Assembly (NCBI GenBank): GCA_944364005.1 | Contig: CALVVW010000019.1 | Span: 1 to 24,126 of the forward strand | Direction: 5' to 3' | DNA: 24,126 nucleotides | Origin: an uncultured Bacilli bacterium | Lineage (GTDB): Bacteria > Bacillota_I > Bacilli_A > RF39 > UBA660 | Shown here: piece after piece, positions 1 through 8,259 of the stretch | Numbering within the stretch: position 1 is the first letter of the stretch | How the letters are laid out: each line of letters opens with the position of its first letter | Made by a program: the position numbers and the translations under genes | Notes under the pieces: model-generated | The model's input: the letters and a program-made list of their open reading frames with translations, nothing else | Database searches by the model: none | What the model was told of the DNA's origin: nothing

Positions 1-62
1 GTGGGTTTCTTTCCAATTTCTAACAAACTATTAATTTTTTCAAAATTTATATTGACTTTTAA
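1..62 (-). CDS. 5' end of an unidentified gene leaving the window (start codon unclear)
   Basis: A good promoter (-35 TTGACT, -10 TATTGT) and a strong AAGGAG site at 71-76 point into the left edge. Only one reading frame stays open from there to base 1. Its codons would read roughly LLKVNINFEKINSLLEIGKKP. No ATG, GTG or TTG lies at normal distance from the ribosome site in that frame; the first in-frame codons are CTA and TTA. The real start may be a rare codon, or the gene may be damaged at its 5' end. About 20 codons are too few to name a family. Confidence 0.3.
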
Positions 63-91
63 TAGTTAGTCTCCTTTCAATAAGTAAAGCT

Positions 92-120
92 ACAATAATA
101 TAAAATTTAAGACAAGTCAA
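92..120 (-). promoter_or_regulatory. sigma-A type promoter for the left-edge gene
   Basis: Read on the minus strand: -35 TTGACT (120-115), a 17-base spacer, and -10 TATTGT (97-92). A Shine-Dalgarno AAGGAG follows at 76-71. It begins just after the stop codon of the VanW-like gene, and no hairpin separates them. Confidence 0.5.
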
Positions 121-127
121 TACTTTA

Positions 128-1372
128 TCAATCCTCAGAATACCAAGTAGTTGCAATTTTTTCACGGCTTACCCAAACTCCATTTTGATAAGTATGTAAA
201 TATGTCGTATATCCTCTAGTCCCTATTTGAACAGATTCCGTAGAATAAGTCTTTCCTTCCATGGCATCTTTATTGGACCAAAAATCAACATGTGCTTCTC
301 CTCCTATCGCATAAGCAGAAATATAAATAGGATAAGAATATGTATTTTTAAACTGAAAATCTACATTCCAACCACTAGAATAACTAGCAACAGTCGCATC
401 CAATCCTCCAGGAACATAAGGAGATTTAGCAGCATGCGGATACCTTTTAACAATTTCTAATCCTCCTAGCAAGGCTGCATTATAAACAGTAGTTGCAATC
501 TGGCAAACACCATTTCCAACGAATTCATAATAAAAAACATAACCACTCTTATTATATGGACCAGCATACTTATAAAAAGAAAATACTTCACCAGGCATAA
601 TAATAGCCCCATCAATATAATTTAAAGCAACTCTTAAGTTAGTAGCTCTAGAAATATAAGGATTAAAAGTAGTCATAAAAGAAGAGACTTTCGTATCTAT
701 ACTTTTATATTGAGAATTATTACTTGCTTGATCCACACTTCCAACTAAAGAAATAGTAGAATTAGAATCCAAATTTTGAAAAGCATCTAAAAGAATAGCA
801 AAAGATTGATCAACATCTAAAGAAAAACCATTAACACCATCAATATATTGCAAATTTCGATTTTCATCCATCGAAAAATAACCATCTTTTTTCACAACAT
901 CCACTTGTAACTTTAATGTATTTAAAAACTCTTTTAATGTATCTTCATCATAAGAAAAAATATATTGAAAATAATTCTTCTCTTGATCAACAAAATCATC
1001 ATACAACTCTAAAAAATCTAATGATTTCTGATATTGAACAATTTGACGAATAATATGTTTCTTATCAACTTGCAAACCCAATTCCCGATAACTATAACTA
1101 TATTGCTGATTATTACATAATAAAGTTATTTTTTCATTTAATATTTCTTCCGAATACTCATCAATAACAGAATTTAATGAATCAAAAGAAACATCTGCAA
1201 TAAAATACTTACCTAAATAAGTATCTGGTAACACTTTTGAATAATAAGGTCGAACTATAATATAGCGATATAAAAAAAGACCAATAGCAACTATAATAAA
1301 AGTACTCAAAATTATTAACATAATAACTTCTCTTTTAGTCAACCAATACCCTATTTTCTTTTTTTCTTTCAT
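128..1372 (-). CDS. membrane-anchored VanW family protein (YoaR-like)
   Basis: 414 aa. Residues about 15-37 form one N-terminal membrane segment after a Lys-rich start, so the rest is probably extracytoplasmic. The middle (about 70-190) fits the putative peptidoglycan-binding region found in YoaR-like proteins. Residues about 235-385 are a VanW domain, with PGEVFSF, GNGVCQIATTVYNA and PYVPGGLDATVA in the family's order. The usual GGG before the Cys is GNG here. VanW proteins occur both in vancomycin-resistance clusters and widely in ordinary Firmicutes; their biochemical role is not settled, so resistance should not be inferred. An upstream GTG at 1381 is in frame, but it lies inside the GAGTGA ribosome site; the ATG at 1372 is better spaced. 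It follows murE in the same direction but has its own promoter. The stop codon is TGA. Confidence 0.8.
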   Translation of the reverse strand: MKEKKKIGYWLTKREVIMLIILSTFIIVAIGLFLYRYIIVRPYYSKVLPDTYLGKYFIADVSFDSLNSVIDEYSEEILNEKITLLCNNQQYSYSYRELGLQVDKKHIIRQIVQYQKSLDFLELYDDFVDQEKNYFQYIFSYDEDTLKEFLNTLKLQVDVVKKDGYFSMDENRNLQYIDGVNGFSLDVDQSFAILLDAFQNLDSNSTISLVGSVDQASNNSQYKSIDTKVSSFMTTFNPYISRATNLRVALNYIDGAIIMPGEVFSFYKYAGPYNKSGYVFYYEFVGNGVCQIATTVYNAALLGGLEIVKRYPHAAKSPYVPGGLDATVASYSSGWNVDFQFKNTYSYPIYISAYAIGGEAHVDFWSNKDAMEGKTYSTESVQIGTRGYTTYLHTYQNGVWVSREKIATTWYSED

Positions 1373-1403
1373 ACTAATCACTCTATACTCTCTACTATAA
1401 CAA

Positions 1404-1432
1404 AGTATAGCAAAAGAAAAAAGAAAAGTAAA
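1404..1432 (-). promoter_or_regulatory. promoter of the VanW-like gene, extended -10
   Basis: Minus strand: -35 TTTACT (1432-1427), 17-base spacer, -10 TATACT (1409-1404) preceded by TGC, which gives an extended -10. It lies 31 bases upstream of the ATG at 1372 and just downstream of the murE terminator. Confidence 0.5.
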
Positions 1433-1436
1433 TGAA

Positions 1437-1461
1437 AAGGAGTACTAATTAGTAACTCCTT
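1437..1461 (-). terminator. murE terminator hairpin
   Basis: Arms AAGGAGT/ACTCCTT extended by ACT/AGT, with one bulged base and an AATT loop. The hairpin spans the murE stop codon and is followed on the minus strand by TTTTC and a T-rich run. The stem is GC-richer than its surroundings. Confidence 0.55.
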
Positions 1462-2893
1462 CTCTGATTTTTCTATTCGCAACTGCTTGATAAGCTTCTT
1501 CCTCATCATTAAAGTAAATTGTCTTATCTTTTAATTTTTCATAAGTTTCATTTCCCTTACCAAGAATTAAAACCATATCTTTTTCTTTAGCCATATCAAC
1601 AGCTTTCTGAATAGCTTCTCTTCTATCAATTACAATTTCATAATTTTGATAACTATCTTTAATAGTTTTTACAATATCATCGCAAATTGCTTTCGGATCT
1701 TCACTTCTTGGATCTTCATAAGTAAATATAGCATGTGTCGCATTTTTCACAACTACTTCTCCTACTTGTGGTCTTTTTAAATAATCTCTCTCTCCTGCTT
1801 GTCCAATCACAACAATACTACGATTAATATCTAAAGTATGTACAAAATTTAAAAGCTTAGTAATACCATTAGGAGTATGAGCATAATCTACCATAACATA
1901 ATAAGGCGTATTCGTTGTTAATAAATCAAGACGTCCACTAATTTTAATATTAGGAATACGAGAAAGTGCTTGCTCTAGAGGAACACCAACCGATAAAGCT
2001 CCTAAAAGTCCAGCAGCTAAATTATAAACATTAAAGTCTCCTAACAAAGGACTATCTACTTCGATAATTTCTCCACGATACTTAAACTGAATCAAAGTGT
2101 GTGTAGGATAAACCGTAAATGATACAATTTGTAAGGTAGCATCCTCTTTCATACCATAAGTAACCACTTGTCCATTACAAGCAGCCCTTACCTGTTCATA
2201 ATAAGGATCATCCATATTTAAAACACAAGTACCATCTTTTTTAGTTTGTCTAAATAATTGTAATTTACAAGCAACATAATTTTCAAAAGTACCATGAATA
2301 TTTAAGTGTTCAGAAGTAATATTAGTATAAATACTCAAATCAAATTGAAAAGTTTGAAGTCTACCCCGAAAGAAAGCCTCACTACTAGCTTCCATCGCTA
2401 CATACTTACAACCAGAATCTAAAAACTCCCTAAAATAAGAATAAAGTAAATGTGTATCTGGTGTAGTATTAGGATTATCTCCACTAAACTTAGCACAACT
2501 TCTACCATTCGTACCAATATAACCACAAACATCACTTCCAATTAACGTTTGCAAAATAGTAGCAGTAGAAGTCTTACCATCCGTACCTGTAACACCTAAT
2601 ACTTTTAACTCATGATCTGGATAATCATAAAACTTTTGACATAAATATGGAAGCTCACGATTAGTATCAGGAACCTTAATCACAGGAACCCTATTTTCAG
2701 AAACATCACGACTAACAATAATAGCACTAGCTCCATGTTTAATCGCATCATCAATAAAGTCATGCCTATCTGCAGTTACACCTTGTGTACATACAAACAA
2801 ATCTCCTTCTCTACATTCCTTCGAATTAATTTTAATAGATTTTATCATTACATCCTGACTAACTCCAGGATACAATTCACTTAATTTTTTCAT
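1445..2893 (-). CDS. murE: UDP-N-acetylmuramyl-tripeptide synthetase (MurE ligase)
   Basis: 482 aa, normal family length. It adds the third residue of the peptidoglycan stem peptide to UDP-MurNAc-L-Ala-D-Glu in the cytoplasm, using ATP. The three Mur ligase domains are present: an N-terminal UDP-binding part, the ATP loop GVTGTDGKTS near residue 105, MEASSE, NITSEHLNIHGTF, and KLQLF with the Lys expected to be carbamylated. The C-terminal domain has VDYAHTPNG and GKGNE. The motif that reads the incoming amino acid is EDPRSEDP: the Arg points to meso-DAP, but the usual DNPR is altered, so lysine cannot be excluded. The start is ATG 2893, six bases after GGGTGA; a GTG at 2902 lies within that site. 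It stands apart from the murG-ftsZ cluster, whereas many Firmicutes keep murE inside dcw. Confidence 0.93.
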   Translation of the reverse strand: MKKLSELYPGVSQDVMIKSIKINSKECREGDLFVCTQGVTADRHDFIDDAIKHGASAIIVSRDVSENRVPVIKVPDTNRELPYLCQKFYDYPDHELKVLGVTGTDGKTSTATILQTLIGSDVCGYIGTNGRSCAKFSGDNPNTTPDTHLLYSYFREFLDSGCKYVAMEASSEAFFRGRLQTFQFDLSIYTNITSEHLNIHGTFENYVACKLQLFRQTKKDGTCVLNMDDPYYEQVRAACNGQVVTYGMKEDATLQIVSFTVYPTHTLIQFKYRGEIIEVDSPLLGDFNVYNLAAGLLGALSVGVPLEQALSRIPNIKISGRLDLLTTNTPYYVMVDYAHTPNGITKLLNFVHTLDINRSIVVIGQAGERDYLKRPQVGEVVVKNATHAIFTYEDPRSEDPKAICDDIVKTIKDSYQNYEIVIDRREAIQKAVDMAKEKDMVLILGKGNETYEKLKDKTIYFNDEEEAYQAVANRKIREGVTN

Positions 2894-2910
2894 ATCATTC
2901 ACCCAAGATA

Positions 2911-2916
2911 ATTATA
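2911..2916 (-). promoter_or_regulatory. murE: probable murE -10 box
   Basis: TATAAT on the minus strand, 17 bases upstream of the chosen murE ATG. The GGGTGA ribosome site begins only six bases after the box, so the leader would be very short. No convincing -35 is seen; the region is a T run. Confidence 0.35.
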
Positions 2917-2948
2917 CAGTAAAGTATAGTAAAAAAAAAGACTTTTTC

Positions 2949-2977
2949 TTGCTATATCTAAGTATTTATTCTAAAAT
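2949..2977 (+). promoter_or_regulatory. probable promoter of the arginase gene
   Basis: -35 TTGCTA (2949-2954), 17-base spacer, -10 TAAAAT (2972-2977). The ribosome site AGAGGGTGA begins at 2981, so transcription would start almost at the ribosome site. It is divergent from the murE promoter. Confidence 0.4.
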
Positions 2978-2994
2978 GTAAGAGGGTGAAATTT

Positions 2995-3897
2995 ATGAAA
3001 ACAATTATTGCAGGTGCTGGTAGTGATTTAGGTGTTCATATTGATGGAGCTCACCTTGGTCCTATACAATTATTAAATGATTTAAAAAGTTTTTACAAAG
3101 GAGAAAGCTTTGTACTAGTTCAAAATGAAGAAATTATAAAAAGTAGAAATTTATCAGATAGAAGAAAAAACGAATATGAAATAGATAAGTTTAACACAGA
3201 ATTATACAAAAAAATATTAGAAAAAGTACAAGATGGTTACTTTCCTATTACCATTGGTGGAGATCATTCAATTGCCGTTGCTAGTGCGCTAGCTAGTGCT
3301 AAAGTACATGGGAATATTGGAATTATCTGGTTTGATGCCCATACTGATTTTAATACCTTTGATACCACTGTTAGTGGAAACATTCATGGTCTTCCTCTAG
3401 CAGCAATTACTGGATATAAAAATGCAGAGTTACGATATTTCTATGATGGTAAGACAATACAACCATCAAAAGCCGTAGTAGTTGGTGCAAGAAGTATCGA
3501 TGATTGGGAAAAAGAAAATATTAGATACTCTGGTATCACAGTATTTACAACAGAAGACATTAAACAAAAAGGAATTGAGCAAGTAGTAGAAGAAGCTTTT
3601 AAAATTGCTGGAGAAAAAACATCAGGAATACACATTAGTTATGACTTAGACCTAATAGATCCAGAAGTCGCACCTGGAGTATCCATTCCAGAATTTGATG
3701 GAATTTCAGAAGAAGAAGCAATGAAAATAAACGAACTAATTATGAAACATTTAAATCAAGTAGTATCTTATGACCTAGTAGAGTTTAATCCATTACGTGA
3801 CGTAAATAGAAAAACAGAGCAAATTGCTCTAAATCTACTAGCCCAAATCATAAGAGCTGTAGAAAACAAAGGAAAAGTAGTAGAAAAAAAATATTAA
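2995..3897 (+). CDS. arginase (ureohydrolase family)
   Basis: 300 aa, the usual size. It is predicted to hydrolyse L-arginine to L-ornithine and urea with a two-manganese centre. Metal-ligand motifs are all present: GGDHS (88-92), DAHTDFN (114-120) and DLDLIDP (217-223). The stretch DAHTDFNT followed by SGNIHG matches true arginases, whose Asn, Ser and His in this loop hold the arginine alpha-carboxylate and amino groups. That favours arginase over agmatinase or formimidoylglutamase. The start is ATG 2995, six bases after AGAGGGTGA; the in-frame GTG at 2986 lies inside that site. It is monocistronic, with no ornithine aminotransferase, permease or urease gene beside it. It could feed ornithine to polyamine or proline synthesis or be used for nitrogen; the window does not say which. 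Confidence 0.85.
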   Translation: MKTIIAGAGSDLGVHIDGAHLGPIQLLNDLKSFYKGESFVLVQNEEIIKSRNLSDRRKNEYEIDKFNTELYKKILEKVQDGYFPITIGGDHSIAVASALASAKVHGNIGIIWFDAHTDFNTFDTTVSGNIHGLPLAAITGYKNAELRYFYDGKTIQPSKAVVVGARSIDDWEKENIRYSGITVFTTEDIKQKGIEQVVEEAFKIAGEKTSGIHISYDLDLIDPEVAPGVSIPEFDGISEEEAMKINELIMKHLNQVVSYDLVEFNPLRDVNRKTEQIALNLLAQIIRAVENKGKVVEKKY

Positions 3898-3926
3898 ACG
3901 TTATTTCAAAACTAGAAATAACGTTT
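3896..3926. terminator. bidirectional terminator between arginase and the 545-aa gene
   Basis: Perfect 12-bp stem: left arm AAACGTTATTTC (3896-3907), 7-base loop, right arm 3915-3926. A T run follows on the plus strand (3928-3934), and an A run before the left arm gives a T run on the minus strand. It serves the two convergent genes, and both stop codons touch the hairpin. Confidence 0.8.
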
Positions 3927-5562
3927 ATTTTTTTACACTATTACCTAATAAAGTAGTACTAGTATCCGAAATCATTTGATTTAACTCCTGTGCTGTAGAT
4001 GTTACGTCATAAATAATCTTTGGTATTTTTTCTTTTAATTGAGAAGCTGCTAAATTAGCAGGCATATCCTTAGAAAGTTGAATTTTTTTTGTTGCCATTT
4101 CAGAAGAAATTTCAACTTTTAAACCATCCTCAGTAATCACAGGTGTATTTACAATTCCTTCTTTTGATAATAAAAAACCCTGAGAGAAAAACTTAAGACA
4201 TGGCTTTAGATTTTTATAATAAAACAAATCTCCTAAAGTATAATTAGCCAAGGAAATAGTGTCTTCTTTTTTTACAGAAATACCAGAAAAACTTTTACTA
4301 CCAATTTGATATCCTAAATATAATCTATTAATATTTTCTAAAGAAACATTTTCATTATGTTTCATACTATCATAAATATCTTTTCTATCCAAAAAAGAAA
4401 AAGGAAAACCAGGCTTCACAGAAGTAGAAAGTCCCATATCTGCAATAAAATGATAAAACGACTTAGGTATATCAAAAGACAAAGAAGAATTAGAAAAAAA
4501 GTTTTCATCTAAAACATGAACAGGAATATCTTCATTTAAATAATTAACATACATTGCACATATATCACTAAATTTAGGATGATTACTGTCTTTTAGACTT
4601 TCCTTGACAATCTTATCACGATAATAACAAAGAATATCACTAGAAATTGCTTGTAAATTTTGAATAGAAATCAACTTGTTATCCTTAATTTCTTCAAACA
4701 TAGTCTCATCATTCTTTAACCCGAAATGTCCATCACTTTTCTTTGTAATTCCAAAAGCTGCTAAAAATTGATAAAAATAGCACAAAGGATTTTGATCATC
4801 TAATACGCTTCCTTTCATAGTAGTAGCATGTGAATAGATATCATATAAACACAGAATATCTTTAACTGAAAAATCTGCATTACCATCATCAAAAAAAGTA
4901 TTATCTTTATAAAAATTAATCATTTCATCACGACGTCCTAACGTGACTTCTAATTTCATATATTTAGACATCATATGACCAGCATCAGATATCCATTCTC
5001 TAGGAGCAACTCCCATACATCGAAGCAAATTTTTACAACATTCGGAATCATTACCATGATATTTCACAACATGAATACCATGCAAATCCTCAGAAGTTAA
5101 TAAATCAAAACAATCATCACGAACCATTAAAATAGCATCATCAGATAAAGATAAAGAAGAAGTAGAAAAAAAGTCAGAATCGTGTCCGTCAAAGAAGTCA
5201 TTTGGATGATTTTCCAAAGGTTCAAGTATAATATATTTACATTGATCCCAATTCCCAAAACTATGACTTTCCACTTTCGTATTAATTGCAAAATGAACAG
5301 TATGGCGATGAATACGAGCTCTGCACTCTTTTAATACAGAAGAACCTTCCTTACTGTACCCTACTATACCCTTTCCCTCACTTTTTGTATCGTACCGAGA
5401 ATAAATAGTTTTATTTCTAGGAAAAAAATCAGTAGCATGTACTAAAATTTCTTTATTAGACACTGCAGGAGTCGCAATTGACATATCATCAGAAATAATT
5501 GGAATACCGTGTTCATCTTTAGGAATATCACTATCTCGAATTAAATCATCAAAATTAAACAT
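3925..5562 (-). CDS. unknown 545-aa protein with an internal repeat
   Basis: I do not recognise this family. It has no signal peptide or membrane segment and is probably cytoplasmic. An N-terminal region (about 38-115) has motifs that look like a compact conserved domain: ILVHATDFFP, TVHFAIN, VESHSFGNWD and YIILEPL. After it, two stretches resemble each other by eye: about 231-305 and 331-413. Each begins with an FS..DI...Y..Y helix, then FY.F.A..G, then a charged helix with MK or IK, N and (I/V)S(I/L).N. The C-terminal end (about 430-545) is Lys- and Ser-rich. The start is ATG 5562 after GAGGAGTGA. It lies just beyond ftsZ in the same direction but is separated from it by a terminator, and is preceded by the 56-aa gene with a 52-base gap. 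A link to cell division is only positional. Confidence 0.75.
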   Translation of the reverse strand: MFNFDDLIRDSDIPKDEHGIPIISDDMSIATPAVSNKEILVHATDFFPRNKTIYSRYDTKSEGKGIVGYSKEGSSVLKECRARIHRHTVHFAINTKVESHSFGNWDQCKYIILEPLENHPNDFFDGHDSDFFSTSSLSLSDDAILMVRDDCFDLLTSEDLHGIHVVKYHGNDSECCKNLLRCMGVAPREWISDAGHMMSKYMKLEVTLGRRDEMINFYKDNTFFDDGNADFSVKDILCLYDIYSHATTMKGSVLDDQNPLCYFYQFLAAFGITKKSDGHFGLKNDETMFEEIKDNKLISIQNLQAISSDILCYYRDKIVKESLKDSNHPKFSDICAMYVNYLNEDIPVHVLDENFFSNSSLSFDIPKSFYHFIADMGLSTSVKPGFPFSFLDRKDIYDSMKHNENVSLENINRLYLGYQIGSKSFSGISVKKEDTISLANYTLGDLFYYKNLKPCLKFFSQGFLLSKEGIVNTPVITEDGLKVEISSEMATKKIQLSKDMPANLAASQLKEKIPKIIYDVTSTAQELNQMISDTSTTLLGNSVKK

Positions 5563-5614
5563 AATATCACTCCTCTAATAATTACAGTTAAAAATTATAT
5601 ATAAACACATAATT

Positions 5615-5785
5615 TTATCTTTTTCTAGTAATACTCTGGTGATTTTTCCTAGTATTTACTGACATATTTTTTTGCTTTACTTTTCCTCTAGATTTCTCTG
5701 GTGGAAGAACCTCTTGCACTTGATTTGCTTGCATTTCAATTAATTTTTTATAATCAATTGTAGTATGTAAACCAGGTATACTCAT
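5615..5785 (-). CDS. small hypothetical protein, 56 aa
   Basis: An uninterrupted frame from ATG 5785 to TAA 5615, with the ribosome site AAAGGATGA at proper spacing. The product begins MSIPGLHTTIDYKKLIEMQ and ends in a very basic tail (KSRGKVKQKN, then TRKNH and TRKR). There is no membrane segment. The basic tail suggests nucleic-acid or membrane-surface binding, but this is inference. It lies between the ftsZ terminator and the 545-aa gene, in the same direction as both, so it probably shares a transcript with the 545-aa gene. The segment VQEVL recurs in the 37-aa product at 20553-20666. Confidence 0.6.
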   Translation of the reverse strand: MSIPGLHTTIDYKKLIEMQANQVQEVLPPEKSRGKVKQKNMSVNTRKNHQSITRKR

Positions 5786-5827
5786 CCAATCATCCTTTCT
5801 ATAAATAAAGTATACACTAAAATAACA

Positions 5828-5855
5828 AAAAGTTCACATCAATTTGTGAACTTTT
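5828..5855 (-). terminator. ftsZ: ftsZ terminator
   Basis: An 11-bp perfect stem (AAAAGTTCACA at 5828-5838, partner at 5845-5855) with a 6-base loop. It starts nine bases past the ftsZ stop and is followed on the minus strand by TTGTTATTTT. It closes the ftsA-ftsZ unit and separates it from the 56-aa gene. Confidence 0.75.
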
Positions 5856-5864
5856 ACTATATAA

Positions 5865-6986
5865 TTAATAATTTCTCTCTCTTAAGAATGGAGGTAAATC
5901 AAAATCACCATCATCACTAGAAGAATCATCTGAATCCAAAACCTCTGGAGCATGATATTCTTCTTTAACTGGTGTTGCTCTTCTAGTTGGAGCTCCATTA
6001 CTAAATACTGGTTCTTTTACTGATGCTGGAGCTGTCTTTTTATCAAATCCAGTAGCAATAACTGTAACGATAACTTCATCAGATAAGTTCTCATTAATTA
6101 CAGAACCAAAAATAGTATTAATATCTGTATTAGCAGCAGCTCTAACAACTTCTGCAGCTTGTTCTGCTTCAAACAACGTTAAATTAACTCCACCAGTAAT
6201 ATTGATGATAGCATCAGTTGCCCCATCGATAGAAGTTTCCAAAAGTGGTGAAGAAACAGCTTGTTTAGCAGCTTCAATTGCTCTATCATCACCCATACCA
6301 ATACCGATACCAATAATAGCATGACCACTCTTTTCCATAACTGCTTTAACATCAGCAAAATCCAAGTTTACAAGTCCAACTACAGCAATCAAATCAGAAA
6401 TAGATTGAACACCTCGACGTAGGACATTATCAACTTCTTTAAAAGCTTCAAGCATTGGTGTAGTTTTGTCGATAATTTCTCTTAATCTATCATTTGGAAT
6501 AACAATTAACGTATCTACATGTTGTTTTAACTCTTCAATACCTTTTAAAGCATTATCCATTCTACGTTTTCCCTCAAAAGAGAATGGTTTTGTAACAATA
6601 GCAACTGTTAAAGCACCAAGACCCTGGGCAATCTCTGCAACAATAGGAGCAGCACCTGTACCAGTACCGCCACCCATACCACAAGTAATAAATACCATAT
6701 CAGCACCAGCCAAAGCATCCTCAATCTCTTTCTTAGACTCCACTGCTGCTTCCTTACCTATTTCAGGCTTTGCACCAGCACCAAGTCCATCTGTTAATGA
6801 TGCTCCTATTTGAATCTTAACATCTGCTTTTGAAGAGTTTAATACCTGTAAATCTGTATTAGCCGCAATAAATTCGACACCTTTAACACCAGATTCTACC
6901 ATTCTATTAACAGCGTTTCCACCGCCGCCACCTAAACCAATAACTTTAATTTTGGCTAATTGATCCATTTCTAATCCGCCTACCAT
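5865..6986 (-). CDS. ftsZ: cell division protein FtsZ
   Basis: 373 aa. Tubulin-like GTPase that polymerises into the Z ring at mid-cell. The nucleotide-binding glycine loop is [13 protein letters not shown] near residues 17-29. The tubulin signature GGGTGTG is at 105-111. The synergy (T7) loop NLDFAD at 207-212 supplies the two Asp that act on the neighbouring subunit's GTP. The C-terminal linker (about 320-360) is short and acidic. The tail ends in [10 protein letters not shown], the conserved peptide that binds FtsA and other partners. ATG 6986 is chosen because AAGGAGG precedes it by seven bases; that site overlaps the ftsA stop codon, so the two are translationally coupled. MDQLAKIK, six codons further in, is the only other reasonable start. 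Confidence 0.98.
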   Translation of the reverse strand: MVGGLEMDQLAKIKVIGLGGGGGNAVNRMVESGVKGVEFIAANTDLQVLNSSKADVKIQIGASLTDGLGAGAKPEIGKEAAVESKKEIEDALAGADMVFITCGMGGGTGTGAAPIVAEIAQGLGALTVAIVTKPFSFEGKRRMDNALKGIEELKQHVDTLIVIPNDRLREIIDKTTPMLEAFKEVDNVLRRGVQSISDLIAVVGLVNLDFADVKAVMEKSGHAIIGIGIGMGDDRAIEAAKQAVSSPLLETSIDGATDAIINITGGVNLTLFEAEQAAEVVRAAANTDINTIFGSVINENLSDEVIVTVIATGFDKKTAPASVKEPVFSNGAPTRRATPVKEEYHAPEVLDSDDSSSDDGDFDLPPFLRERNY

Positions 6987-6998
6987 ACCTAGTCCTCC

Positions 6999-8234
6999 TT
7001 AATTATCAAAAAAATGTCCAAAGACTTTACTAATAATATTATCACTATTTACTGTCTTATCATCAGGAACCATCAACGACTGAATATCACCTTCTGATAT
7101 CATACTAACATTCTTCCCACGTAAAGACATTTTATCATCAAAATATTGTACCGCTCCAAGTACACTACTATATCGATTATGCCTTAGACCCATGGTACTA
7201 ATATTACATACCTTAGCATTAATTCCGAAAATAGACTCCACCAAATACTGAAATCCTGCTAACTCACTAAGGCCACCTGTTACTATTATATAACGTATTT
7301 CTCTATTTGTTAAGTTTTTTATCTCTTTTTTCGCTAAATTTAATATTTCTTCAAGCCGTGCTTCTACCACTTTAGAAATACCTATTTGACTAATTTCTTT
7401 CTTATCATTTCCAATCGGAACACTAACAGAGTCATTACTATCAGCATAAGCTTGCATACTTACTGCAAACTGTTCTTTCAATCTTCTAGAATCTTCTTCC
7501 TTAATCTTAAATATATAAGAAATATCTCGATCTACATTATGACTACCAATAGGAATAATAGCATTTTTAATTTGAATTCCCTTATTAAAAACAGAAACCT
7601 CCGTCGTCTCTTCTCCAATGTCAATAATGGCACCAACTTCTTTTTGTAATCTCTTATTACGAACCGCATAATAATCCCCGGTAGAAGTAAAGCATACATC
7701 AATAGCCTCTAATCCACTAAGTTTCAATACTTCTAAAATTCGGTATAAAGGCTCTTTGGGAACAGTCGCAACAACAACTTTAGTCTCAAGTATGGCACCA
7801 GACATACCTTTAGGATCAGGAATATTTTCATGCTCATCTACCGTAAAACTAATAGGAACCGCTGTAACAAGTTCGCGATTTTCATCAATTCTTCCAACTA
7901 AAGCATCTTTTAATACTCTACTAACATCTTCTCCAGTAATACAAGAAGAATCTTCCACTTCAATAGAACCAACCGCAATATCTAAATGACATCCTGTAGT
8001 AGGAACTGCCGCAATCACACGAATCACTCGAATACCTAACATATCATTAACACGCCGTAAAGCAGCACGAACACTAGAAACACACTTCTTAATATCTACA
8101 ACTTGTCCCTTAGAAACACCTTCACTAGGACTATGAACAGATGCTAAAACATGAAATTTATTATGAAGCTTTTCTAATACAACAATCTTTATACTATCTG
8201 TACCCAATTCAATTCCCGTATATACTTGACTCAT
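6999..8234 (-). CDS. ftsA: cell division protein FtsA
   Basis: 411 aa. Actin-like ATPase that tethers FtsZ to the membrane and recruits the divisome. Actin-fold motifs are in order: GIELGTDSIKIVV (phosphate 1), IDIGEETTEVSVF (phosphate 2) and IIVTGGLSELAGF (adenosine loop). The FtsA-specific 1C domain lies between the first two. The C-terminus (ISKVFGHFF) is a plausible amphipathic membrane-targeting helix after a variable linker. The open frame extends 39 codons upstream into the previous gene, but that part is a hydrophobic non-FtsA sequence. ATG 8234 has GGGAGA seven bases upstream and gives the normal N-terminus MSQVYTGIELG. It has its own promoter just upstream and ends 12 bases before ftsZ. 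Confidence 0.97.
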   Translation of the reverse strand: MSQVYTGIELGTDSIKIVVLEKLHNKFHVLASVHSPSEGVSKGQVVDIKKCVSSVRAALRRVNDMLGIRVIRVIAAVPTTGCHLDIAVGSIEVEDSSCITGEDVSRVLKDALVGRIDENRELVTAVPISFTVDEHENIPDPKGMSGAILETKVVVATVPKEPLYRILEVLKLSGLEAIDVCFTSTGDYYAVRNKRLQKEVGAIIDIGEETTEVSVFNKGIQIKNAIIPIGSHNVDRDISYIFKIKEEDSRRLKEQFAVSMQAYADSNDSVSVPIGNDKKEISQIGISKVVEARLEEILNLAKKEIKNLTNREIRYIIVTGGLSELAGFQYLVESIFGINAKVCNISTMGLRHNRYSSVLGAVQYFDDKMSLRGKNVSMISEGDIQSLMVPDDKTVNSDNIISKVFGHFFDN

Positions 8235-8259
8235 GAATGCATCTCCCATCTTAAATTCA

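Noticed and set aside
227..460. Open frames opposite the VanW-like gene, ftsZ, ftsA and GT genes (for example 227-460, 6466-6813, 7386-7649 plus).
   Set aside because: They lie fully inside well-supported genes on the other strand, have no ribosome site and show low-complexity composition.
128..1372. VanW-like gene as a vancomycin-resistance determinant.
   Set aside because: No vanHAX, vanR/S or vanY genes are present; VanW-domain proteins are common in ordinary Firmicutes.
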